64,000 bases of DNA from Plantago ovata (lineage: Eukaryota; Streptophyta; Magnoliopsida; Lamiales; Plantaginaceae), in NCBI GenBank assembly GCA_028274465.1, contig CM051456.1:88522753-88586752 (forward strand). Direction: 5' to 3'. A model generated the notes under the pieces. It was not told the origin of the DNA. It worked only from the letters and a program-made list of their open reading frames with translations, and made no database searches. This document shows positions 41,294 through 51,824 of the stretch, in pieces. A program made the position numbers and the translations under genes. Positions within the stretch are counted from its first letter, which is position 1. Each line of letters starts with the position of its first letter.

Positions 41294-42616
41294 CTAGGAG
41301 AAGGGGTCGTAGGGGGTGTTAGGAAAGGCACTCCCACTACCACTGGTCTGATCATAGAAAGGATACCCCGAAATTCGGCGAGCTAGGACATCATGGCGGT
41401 TCATCATCTCCTCTTGGTGGGCTCTCCAACGCCTAGTGTCCTCTGCTCGAGCGGATTCCCAACGCTGATCTACACGCCCTTGGTAATCATCCCATCGCTG
41501 CTCCTCCATCACACGGAAGTCCTCCCACCTCTTGACTTCGCGCTCCTCAAATCCCCGGAATTGCTCGGTAAGCTGGGTCGACTGAGCCTCCAACATGGTG
41601 GTTTGGAAGTTTCCAAACTGATCGACCAAGATCCGGTTGAACTCCGAGAAGTCGAAGCTTCCTTGTCCGGCCGTAGGTGGAGGTGGAGGAGGTGTCACAT
41701 GGCGCGTAACTCTTGGTTGCATGGGTTCTCCTTGCTGAGTGCACCAAGTCCCGTACATCTCATTGTACGTATCAATGTTGATGGATTTCTTCGGCTTCTT
41801 GTTCAGTACGAGGTCGGGAACTCCGGCCTCCTTGCACATGCCCGTGATTAAGTTACCAAAGGCAAGCTTCCGGTTTGCATTACGGCGGCGCTTGAATTCC
41901 TCGAAGATGACGATGCCAGGAGTGAGAGGCAAATCATGCAAGAGGGCATAGACTAAGAATCCGTAATAGGACTGAACCTCGGAATCATGTGTGCTAGGAA
42001 TCAGATTGGCTTGAACGAACTTCAACATCATCCTTGCCTCGAAGGTGAGATCGTTGTGGCGCAAAATCCGGGGTGGTTCATCAGGCAATTCAAAATCTTC
42101 CACGGTAATGCCATTCAGTACCTCCATGGGGTAATGATCAGACTCCCGGTCGTAGACATAGAGCTCCGCGGGATCAAATCTCTCGTTGGATGCAGGCTGG
42201 CGGTTTGGATCCCGCGCCAGTGGCCTATCCAATCGCATAATGAAGCTAGTGATGCTCAAAGGAGTAAACTCGACCCCAACACCGCAGACGGGAACCTCAC
42301 CGGTCCGTTCATTGTAGTCCGTGAAGGCAATGTAGAAGTCCTCCACTACTGCTTGGTCCCAGTTTGGCATGACCTCGCCATAGTACTTCCACCCTCGCTC
42401 AGTAATGTGCTTGTTGAGCTCTCTGGCACCATCCAACTCGCTCTCACCAGCCGTGAAGCGAATGCTCCTCTCAGAAATGTACGTGTGCTTGTGGGCATGG
42501 AAACTCGCTTCAAATTGCCTTGCCCTCCCCGATTGGCGATACTCGCCGGGTGTGGCCGTTTGTTGGGCACTCGAGGTCCCTTCTCCCCTTGATCTCTTGG
42601 TTCTTCTTGATGCCAT
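41294..42616 (-). CDS. ATH-B ORF2, second unit: Transposase_32-like, intact
   Basis: 440 residues from the ATG at 42616, differing from the first unit by only a few residues (for example Leu-to-His in the NKLITERG stretch, an Arg-to-Cys change in VPVRGVG, and Asp-to-Asn in LVLDKKPKK). Acceptor-like TTATTCTAG at 42622 and donor-like site at about 43101 are unchanged. Both copies remaining open while neighbouring frames decay is suggestive, but both are recent. Confidence 0.75.
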   Translation of the reverse strand: MASRRTKRSRGEGTSSAQQTATPGEYRQSGRARQFEASFHAHKHTYISERSIRFTAGESELDGARELNKHITERGWKYYGEVMPNWDQAVVEDFYIAFTDYNERTGEVPVCGVGVEFTPLSITSFIMRLDRPLARDPNRQPASNERFDPAELYVYDRESDHYPMEVLNGITVEDFELPDEPPRILRHNDLTFEARMMLKFVQANLIPSTHDSEVQSYYGFLVYALLHDLPLTPGIVIFEEFKRRRNANRKLAFGNLITGMCKEAGVPDLVLNKKPKKSINIDTYNEMYGTWCTQQGEPMQPRVTRHVTPPPPPPTAGQGSFDFSEFNRILVDQFGNFQTTMLEAQSTQLTEQFRGFEEREVKRWEDFRVMEEQRWDDYQGRVDQRWESARAEDTRRWRAHQEEMMNRHDVLARRISGYPFYDQTSGSGSAFPNTPYDPFS

Positions 42617-43289
42617 TGTACCTAGAATAATCTTATTAGATAACTTCAAGAGACAATGAGACTTTGACTTGACTCCTAGACTCCAATACTCACTCAAGTA
42701 ATCTCATGGTGAGTTTGACGGCTTGCTAAAGTTCATATGAACAAATCGAGAAGCTTTAACACTTCGTTACGATACATCCATACGAATCTAAACCAAGCAA
42801 ACAAACTCGCCAATTGAATTACCCAACCAATCCAACACATTCTCATGCAATCACAACATCACCATAACCATAACATAACTCAAATTCAAGGCTAACAATC
42901 ATTAAATAATTATATAGCAAAAATTCGAGCAATAGAGTTCATCATAAATCAAGAGGAGCAAAATTCGAATTTAGACATCACATCTAGTAAGAAACATGCT
43001 CAACAATCATCATCAAACTCTAATTCACCAATGCATAACACAATTGAAGCTAATTAAGATAAAATCCCAAATTCAAGAAAGTTAGGGTTCATGAGAGGTA
43101 CCTTTGATTCCTTGCTATGGATGCTTCAAACGTGAAATTTGATCGGTTTAGATGATAGAGGGGGTGATAGGCTTTGTAAAATGCACAAGATTGCAAGAAT
43201 TGGTGGAGAATTGAGAGAGATTGAGATTTTTGGGGTGCTAAATCGGCAATGGAGGAAGAAAAACGGAGTGGGGGGCTTTGATACACAAG

Positions 43290-43540
43290 TGCCCCGCTTA
43301 GCTTTCTCAAGGAAAGCCAAGCGAAGCGCTTGGGCCGTCCCAAGCGAAGCGCTTGGCAAGCGGTCCGCTTGGGAACTGCCAAGCGCTCCACTTGGATTTC
43401 CAGTAAGAATGAAATTCTTACTGGAAATTCAAGCGGACCGCTTGGGCGTGCCAAGCGCTCCGCTTGGATTTCCAGTAAGAATGAAATTCTTACTGGAAAT
43501 CCAAGCGGACCGCTTGGGCTCGCCAAGCGGTTCGCTTGGG
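43290..43540. repeat. Palindrome array between gag-pro and ORF2, second unit
   Basis: It contains a perfect inverted repeat with 17-bp arms and a 3-base GAA centre at 43466-43502. Counting the flanking palindromes (43451-43517), the stem extends to about 32 bp with few mismatches. Confidence 0.92.
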
Positions 43541-43661
43541 ACCTGAAGCTCCCAAATCCATTTTTTTTCGACTTTTGCTAAATTTTCACCCCAAAAACCT
43601 TGTCTAATCAACGAAACAAAATTTTAAACGTGCTTCTAATCTATATGCAAGTACCTACAAC

Positions 43662-43679
43662 CTCGGGTTGCCTCCCGAG
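43662..43679 (-). other. Hairpin after gag-pro, second unit
   Basis: CTCGGG/CCCGAG around TTGCCT, unchanged from 14418-14435. Confidence 0.75.
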
Positions 43680-43721
43680 AAGCGCCTTCGTTTAAAAGTC
43701 GTTGGCTCGACTCTTCACAAT

Positions 43722-46015
43722 TCATGCGGAATTGATTTCACCTTGGGTACTAGACTTCCCCCTCCAATTGCCTCTCAAAGCATCAATTCCCTGCACATCT
43801 TGACGAACATAAAGTGGACCAAAAAATCCTACAAGTTCCTTAGTATCAACATAAGCACATGAATCAACAATGGCTCGCAACGTATGTTGCTTGCCATTTA
43901 CCTCAAAGTGACATGTTCGGCGATACATGTCTATGACCATACGCACTTTGTTGATGAAGGCTCTACCCAAGAGAACCACATCCTTGAGCTTAGCAGAAGA
44001 TGTAGGCATAACGATGAAATTAGTCTTCACCTCTACACCGCCAAGTTCTCAATCACACCCAACGACTTTTTCATGGACCCATCCGCTAATTGCACCATGC
44101 ATTTCATAGGTCTCAAGCCAGACAAACCCGACTCTTCATACACGTTCAACGGTATAACATTCACACCCGCTCCCGTGTCTAGAGTTGCCACTATTTCGTC
44201 CTTCTTCCCCAAGCCGATTTCAATATCGAAGCTCTCTTGGATGGGCACTTCCACCATATCCACCATCTCATCCTCAGACGATGAGTTTTCTTTCTCCTCT
44301 TCAACTACCGCATCAGATTGTGCGACAACTTCCTCTTCCATAACCACCTTAGGAGTCTCGACCTCCTCACTAACTTTGCAAGTTTCAGTTATCTTGCAAC
44401 TTGGCACCTCATCTCGTGCATTGTCTCTCACAACCGTGATCTCCACGGGCAAATCAGTCACCACGGTTACGGCCATAGCCTTCTCCGTGTTCCCGGGAAA
44501 CTTCCCTTGCTCTCTACTAGCCCCCCGATCTATCAACTCTTGCAGCTTCTTATGGAGGTTGCTACTACTAGCCTCAAGCTTCTCAAACCGCTGATTGTTA
44601 GTAGCTTCATTACGATAGTAATGCTCCATAAACTTATTTGTCTTCAACACAAGATCGTTAAGAGAAGAGACAAGAGGTGAAGGAAGCACCCCTCGACCTT
44701 GTGGTCCCGAACTAGCAACCTGAGGTGGAGGTGTAGGATTAGAAGGCGGTGCTCCTTCATACCAATTGTTCCCATAGCTGAGACGACTTCTATCTTGATT
44801 AGTCCCATAGGCATTTTGATCCGGGTTATGAAGATAACCACGGTTGCCTTGATTCTGGTACCCACCTCGGGGTCCACGGTTTTGTGGCCTGATATTGCCA
44901 TATCCTTGCCCGTAGTTCACATCTCCAACTACTTGTTCTCCCTCAGCAGCATACACTTCTTGACGGACATCGTTCGTGATATATTGCTCTCTAGCAAATT
45001 CAGAACGGCATAAATAGGTCGGGTGCCCATAGTTCTTGCACACACCACAAACTTCCGTAGAAGGAGAAGGAACGCTTTGCCTCAAAGCTTGCTTCACTTC
45101 ATGGGCGAACCCATCGAAGGCATTTTGTTCTACTACTACCTTGGCCTCACCTCTTTGCTCCTTTTGGAGCACACGAGCCCTCACATTCCGGTTTTGGGAA
45201 TTCCGGTACATCATGTCCAGCTTCACTTGGGCTTGAGAAGGAAGCAACTCCCCCATACTACCTCCACAAATACTATCCACTTGAGATTGAATCTCGGGAT
45301 GTAAACCATTGTAAAAGAATTGAAGAAGCTGACCTTTATCATACCCGTGATGTGGGCATCGATGATGCAACCCCATGAATCGATCATAGGCCTCGTGGAA
45401 AGGCTCATCATACCTCTGCTCGAAGGAGCTAATTTGGCTCTTCATAGCCATTGTCTTGGAAGCGGGGTAGTAACGCTCCATGAACTTATCAAAACATAGA
45501 TCCCATGTTGTCAAAGACCCGACCTCCAAAGTATTAAGCCAAGCCTTTGCACGATCACCTAGCCCCATAGAAAAGACCTTCATGCGGAGATCATCATCCG
45601 TAACACCAGCTCCTGGTCGCCCAAGATGGAGAACAAAATTCTCGAGCTCATTCAAGTACCCAATCACGTCCTCATTAGCCATCCCATAGAATTTGGGAAG
45701 TTGTTGGAACATGTGATTCTTGATCTCCAAGTTCCTTGTGGCATCATTGAGGACAATTGCTGGTCCTCTAGCCCCAACCGTAGGCTTAGTAAGTGTACGT
45801 ATAGGCCGCTCCGCCATTTCACCTTCCAAGTAAACATATTCAAGAATTGGCTCCAAAAGATAAGAAGAAGACTCTTCTCGAATATCAGAAGTGGAAGCTC
45901 TAGATGCTACTCCTTCAAACTCGAGATTCAAATTCCTCCTTCTCCTTTGAAACAAACGATCGATATCGTCTACAAAAGGTTCAATAATAGGTCCACCCGT
46001 TCGGGTTCTAGGCAT
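43722..46015 (-). pseudogene. gag-pro: ATH-B gag-pro, second unit, with a 13-bp deletion
   Basis: Gag, the CCHC knuckle and the protease DTG are intact. A 13-bp deletion near 44031-44043, between short ACCG repeats, shifts the frame inside the protease after VIENLAV. The rest (KTNFIVMPTSSAKL to the end) continues in another frame. The first unit is intact, so this is recent or a consensus error. Confidence 0.9.
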
Positions 46016-46137
46016 GCACTCACCTGAAATACAAGATAGTGAGTATCTCAAGCAAAAAGAAACAAAAACAGAAATGAGACAAAGAAGAGATGTTGGCTGA
46101 AAAAACCAAAACAAAAACACCAACCAAAGGAGTTAAG

Positions 46138-46155
46138 TCCCCGGCAACGGCGCCA
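46138..46155 (-). promoter_or_regulatory. ATH-B primer-binding site, second unit
   Basis: Same tRNA-Asp complement as 16907-16924. Confidence 0.93.
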
Positions 46156-46158
46156 AAT

Positions 46159-47554
46159 TGATGATGTCGTTTTTCACAAATTAAATTTGTTTAAAAGCCT
46201 AAGAACACTTATCACTACACAAACTAGAGTGCAATGGCAAGTTGTCCCCCAGTGTCGTTCTCTCGGGACCTAACGTGGCTTTGCTTGAGGTTTTTGCTAG
46301 TAATTCAGTCAACGAGTTCAAATGTTTATAGAATCGTTTCTTTGAACAAAGCAACGAGAAATCAGATTGTTGTAATCAAGTTTGGAAAACGGTTGGTGAT
46401 AGAATCAAATACACATGCATGGGTTACGAATATGCTCACAAGTTCAGTGAGTAAAACCTTCAATCAAGTTTGCTAAGCAACTCGTCTAGGTAACTTTCAA
46501 GACACACATCATAAAAGACCACTATCAATACTTTAGAGGTGCTTGTCACTAACACCATTTATCTAGCATGCTGCAAATCTCTAACATACAATCCTATAGC
46601 TTTCATTGACCAAGAGTTTGTCACTATACTCAATTCGAATATATTTTATAGGCAACTAAGAATCATATGAAGGAATTTGCAGCAAGATTGAATCACAATC
46701 TCATGTAAGCATAAACATAACCCATAGCATGCATATTCTACATTCTACCACCAACACAAAAGATTTAGCTACTCATATTCATCAACATAGACATCAATTC
46801 ATATGAATAATAATCAGAATACATCATATCAAACTACAAGACAAGAGAGTGATACAAGTTACCACCAAAGTTGTCACTAATCGATGGAAATCACAGAAAA
46901 CCTCTTCGTAGATGATTACAAAGGATGAATTCCAATCAAAATCTTGAATCCCAAGCTAAAATACAATGTAATATGAGTTTTCTCTGAGTTTTGGGGCTTA
47001 GGAGCTCTCCAAACGAAGCTACAGTTCAAAAGTATTCAAAAAATGACTGAAGATCACATCTAAGAAGGAAAATCCGAAAACGTAACCGCTGCCAAGCGGA
47101 CCGCTTGGAGAGGCCAAGTGGAGCGCTTGGTAAGCGAAGCGCTTTGGCCCTCCAAGCGCTTCGCTTGGCTTCTGTGCCAAAGCTCCTGGAAAATGAAGCG
47201 GAGCGCTTCACTATTCCAGGCGCTTAGCATGGCTCCTGGACAGATTTTTGTCTCAAACTCAATCTTTTTGCCCTCGCACGGCCCTCGGGTGCCTTGGACT
47301 CATCCTTCTCGATGCTTATTGATGCTCAAACACTCACGAACAAGCCATGGAGATCAAGGAACTTCAACGGGGCCATTTTCTATCAAAAAAGCTCGTTTTT
47401 AGCTCCAAAAACGCCATTTCGAACCTAAGTGCCTGAAAATGCAGAAAACACAAAACGTGACACTATTCTACAAAACTAACCAAAAAAACAAGGCTAAAAG
47501 ATAGCAAAAGAAGGTAAAAAAGACAAGATGAACGCGTCAAAAATACGTTCATCA
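46159..47554 (-). repeat. ATH-B 5' LTR, second unit
   Basis: 1396 bp. Differs from 16928-18328 by about ten substitutions and several one-base indels by eye, fewer than the differences between the two LTRs of the first unit. Palindrome array at 47092-47232. Confidence 0.93.
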
Positions 47555-48633
47555 ACTTTCATCCTCACTGTCTTCGGAGCTAGTATCAATACACAAAGCA
47601 TCGATTTTTGCTTGAAGCTTCTTCTTTTCTTCAGCAATAAAAGCTCTTTTGAACTTCTTCTTCTTTTCAGCAGATTTGCCTTTCAGCAAGGGGCAATTAT
47701 CTTTGAAGTGTCCAGGCTTTTTGCAGTAAAAACATAGATCATTTCCAACTGCTGGTTCTTCTGATGAAGTAGCTTGCTGAGCTTGCTTGTTCAGCGAGCT
47801 AGTCTCATTCTTGTACTTATGGTAGTTGTTACCAAGATGCTTTTTCAGCTTCTCTTTTGCTTTTCGCCTTTCAAGTTCCTTACTGATGAATTTCTTGTTT
47901 TTAACAACTAAAGCATTTTCATCAGCAGGCTCTTTATCATTCTTCTTTTCAGAAGATGACGGCTTTGCAGCAAGAGCAATGTTTTGCGATTTTTCAGCAA
48001 ACACATTTTCTCTTTGCTTTGTCTCATAATTGACAGTAGCAAGATGAGAGAACAACTCTGTTGGTGTAATGTCTGGCATTCCTTGATTATAATAGAAATT
48101 CTGAGTGTGGATCCATTCTTGATTCAGACTTCTGATGATAGTTTTCACTTTCTCAGAATCTGAGTAGAGGTTTCCAACACCCAAGGCTGCCATTTCACTA
48201 ACCAGAGTTGTGAATCTGAAATCCAAGTCTTCCAGTGACTCGTTTGTACCTTGCTTAAAGTTTGAAACTTTAATTTAAGTACTTCAAGTTTGTTTTCCTT
48301 GGTTTTGTCAGATCCAGCACAAAGATCTTGAACCATTTTCCAAGCCTCCTTTGCAGTCTTAGCACCCCACAGTTTGCACTGTATGGTATCCGGAGTTGAT
48401 CGAATGATGATATTTCTTGCTTGGCCATCAAGACGGAATCTCTTAGCTTCGTCAGAAGTCCATTCCTCTCTTGGTTTTGGCACAACCGTATCTGATGGTT
48501 CGCCTAGCATAGTTTCCTTCCCAGCTTCAGTGGTCTTGTGAGGGAAACTCCTTTCAATCTTAGTGATCTTGATAGGTCCATCATTGATGACGGTAACCAT
48601 CTCATCACTAATGGCCTCAAGATGTAACATCAT
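47555..48633 (-). pseudogene. gag: COP-A1 gag N-terminal part, second unit
   Basis: It keeps the Trp codon (KEAWKMV) that is a stop in the first unit, but has a one-base deletion near 48260 and a one-codon deletion near 47898. It shares the 11-bp N-terminal deletion, which therefore predates the duplication. Confidence 0.87.
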
Positions 48634-48780
48634 GTTGTTTCGCCATTTCTCGTAATTTCAAGGGAGCATCTCCTAAAGACATCCTGTCAGCAAAGCACTA
48701 CCAAACTGATCAAGTGAGAGTGATTTACGGAAAGCACCTAAGGGGATCTAGGTTCAGTGCAGAAGGTTAAAGAACCTCCT

Positions 48781-48792
48781 GCTCTGATACCA
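48781..48792 (-). promoter_or_regulatory. COP-A1 primer-binding site, second unit
   Basis: TGGTATCAGAGC on the minus strand, two bases from the LTR. Confidence 0.92.
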
Positions 48793-48794
48793 CT

Positions 48795-50419
48795 TGTTGG
48801 TCCCTTTAAACAACAAGAAAAGACTAGAGGGGGGGTGAATAGTCTTTTCAAACTTTCGTCGTTTAAAACTTTCTCAGCAAGTACTTATTACTCTTCAGTA
48901 ATGAGTTTGCTGATACTTAACTTTCTCAGCAAGCGTAAGTTACTTTACAGTAGCTTGGTTTGCTGATACTTAAAATCAGAGAGCAGAAGTCTTTGATACA
49001 ATAAGTGCTTTTTCAGTAAGTAAGGTTTCAGTAAGTGATGTGAGTGACTGTGTACAGACAAATATGAATTGCTGAAAGCTAAGTACAGTAAGTAAATCAC
49101 ACAAACACTTTTATAGTGGTATCTGAGAGTGGCGTAATCTCTCAACTAATCCACTTCGTCCTTTCTAGGACTGAATCCACTAAGATATGATTGAGGTTCC
49201 TTACAATCTCCTATCTAGAGCGATTCAACAGAAACCAAAGCACACTTGCTTTGTCTCCAACCTAAACTAGAGAACGTAACCTTGTTCTCCACCAAACTTG
49301 GTACTTTTAATCAAAAGTCCCCCTAATATCCCCCTGAATATCACGGGTGTATTTTCAGTTAGAGAGTTTTGGGGTGAGATAACTTAATTATAACTTATTC
49401 AGTTACAACAAGTAATCTAAGAAACACAACTTGGAATACTTTGCAGTAAACAAGTTTGATTGTTTCTGGTGTCAAGACTTGTTCTTGTTCGAAAGAAAGA
49501 ACACTTAACTAATTTCTTAGTCGAGTTTGTTCTACTTCTTCACAAGTAGCTTTTTCAAGCTTTAAGTCTTGGAACGGATCAATGGCAGTGTAGAGAGTTT
49601 GAAGGTATGTGAGTTTTAAGCACAAGTGAGAGTTTGATCACGTTGTTGACACCCTTCAACTCTTCGCCGGATGACCTCTATTTATAGTGCAAGTAAGGAG
49701 CCGTTTGAATTTCAAATCCTAAGGCTTTTGTTCTTAACATGTCACTATCTTGCTTTTGTACTTTCAGCAGCGTCTTTGTTTGTCTTCTAGTCTTAATGTC
49801 CTTCGCGTGTAAGCTTTGCATTTAATGCATATTTGAATAGAATTCAAACAGTAACATTGGAGCGCAAATCAAGTACTTTCAGCAAGGGGTCACATATGTT
49901 CCATCAGCAAGTGGTTAGTCTCAGTTTCAGCAAGCACAACCTACTCTGTCTTTCAGATTTTCACTTATGCAATGTTGTTGCTGAAATTTCCACTTTCTGA
50001 GTAACACGTGCCTTTGTAGATGCCAGTCTTCAGCAATCTTCTAGTCTTCAGATCTTCGATTCTTCAAGTCTTCAGATCTTCAAAAGTCTTCAAGATTCTG
50101 AGCGGTTTCTAAATGCTTCAGTAGTTTTTTGTAATAAACAAAGTACATCGTCAGCAAATGCTTCAATAGGTTATTTTCTTTTCAGAAAAATGATACATCA
50201 TAAGCTTCAGCATCAATAAGTTATTTTCTTTTCAGAAAATAAAATACATCATACGCAAAGAAATAAATTATCTAGCACCTAAACTAAGTCATCAGCAAAC
50301 GTTCCTCTTTTACAATGTCCTTAAAATTCTAAATTCCTATGGACCTTAAGAGTACTAGTTACTGGACTTTCCTTAATTTAGCATGGTTATTGCTCATCAA
50401 AATTACAAGTTTCCTAACA
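48795..50419 (-). repeat. COP-A1 5' LTR, second unit
   Basis: 1625 bp; TATA box at 49676-49687. A rearranged stretch near 49313-49345 replaces about 50 bp of the first-unit sequence. Confidence 0.92.
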
Positions 50420-51724
50420 ATGTTCTTAGGTATTCTCTACCATTGTTAAGAACGAAACACTTGCAACCAAATACTCTTAGATGAGTGATGTTAGGAGGTC
50501 TTCCAACAAACAATTCATAAGGAGTTTTGTTGTATTCCTTAGTAATCAAACATCTGTTTGAGTATAACAGGCGGTACTAATCGCTTCAACCAATAAGCCT
50601 CACTATTTCAGTATCAGCAAGCATTGTTCTTGCGGCTTCTTTCAGGGTACGATTCTTCCGTTCAGCAACACCGTTTTGTGGTGGTGTTCTTACTGAGGAT
50701 AACTGATGTTGTATTCCTTTGAGGTACAACATTCAGTTATGTACTGGTTTACAAAATCACTACCATGGTCTGTCCTTATGATTTTACCTTGTCATTTTCA
50801 TGACTTCAAGCTTATTCAGCAAGTTAGGTATTTCAGTCTTGGTTTCAGATTTGTGCTTGATGAATACTACCCAAGTGAATCTTGAATAGTCATCTACCAC
50901 GACTAGACCATACTTCTTACCAGCATAGCTTGTTGAGAAGATTCAAACAAGTCCATGTGCAAGAGTGTTGTTAAAGGTTTTGTAGTTGACGGGTACTGCC
51001 TTGTTCTTGAAAGAAGTTTGGTTTGCTTTCCTTGCTCACAGCATTGCAAAACACCATCCGCTTAAAAGTAACCCTAGGTAATCCACAACAAGTGCGCTTT
51101 ACACAGTTATCAGTGTCTTGAAATTTAGTGGGCCTTCGTCGTTTATGCCATAACCATGCTTTTTTCAGCAAGGCATCATGATATGAGACAAGGCATTTTT
51201 CAACAACTTGCTGAAGACCAATCAACGGTTTGTACAAGCCTCCTGAATTCTTGCAATCATTATACCTTTTAGTCTCGAAATCTATAAGTTACATTCATCA
51301 CTCTTGATTTTGATGAAGTATCCTTTGTCAGCAAACTGATCACTGAAATGCAAAGGTTTTTAAACTTAGATTTGACATACGAACTCCAGTAATGGTAGCA
51401 TCTAACTTCACGTCACCAGAGCCTTTTGTAGAACGGAGCCTCCACCAGCCAACACTTATGGTTGGACCTTTAGACCACCGTCTATAGTTTATAAGGTAGT
51501 CTTGGGGCACGTCATGTACTTTCCACAAACCACTAGCAAAGTGCCAGATTGCATCGTTTGTCCGTGGCTGAAGTCTGCACAATTCAAGACGGCAAACAAG
51601 TTAATTATCCAATAATGGATGTCCATTAAAATGTTCAAGACTGCGTCCATGGAAACCCAAGTCTTAAGTTTTTCACATTGACTTGTTTTCTACTTGCTGA
51701 GGAACTAGGAGGTTTTGAGATGAA
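50420..51724 (-). pseudogene. pol: COP-A2 integrase-protease and gag end, second unit, error-rich
   Basis: Same content as 21222 to about 22520 but with dozens of one-base deletions and insertions that increase toward the gap. The pattern looks like unpolished read ends rather than evolution. Integrase and protease words are recognisable only piecemeal. Confidence 0.8.
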
Positions 51725-51824
51725 NNNNNNNNNNNNNNNNNNNNNNNNNNNNNNNNNNNNNNNNNNNNNNNNNNNNNNNNNNNNNNNNNNNNNNNNNNNN
51801 NNNNNNNNNNNNNNNNNNNNNNNN
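51725..51824. other. Assembly gap (100 N)
   Basis: Exactly 100 N. By comparison with the first unit it stands for about 4.3 kb: most of the COP-A2 gag, its LTR and the start of the COP-E interior. Confidence 0.97.

Larger units (their letters stand above)
39175..47554 (-). mobile_element. ATH-B, second unit (3' LTR reduced to 55 bp)
   Basis: Only 39175-39229 of the 3' LTR is present. Polypurine tract (one base changed), interior, primer site and 5' LTR follow. Target sequence ACTTT at 47555-47559. Confidence 0.93.
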
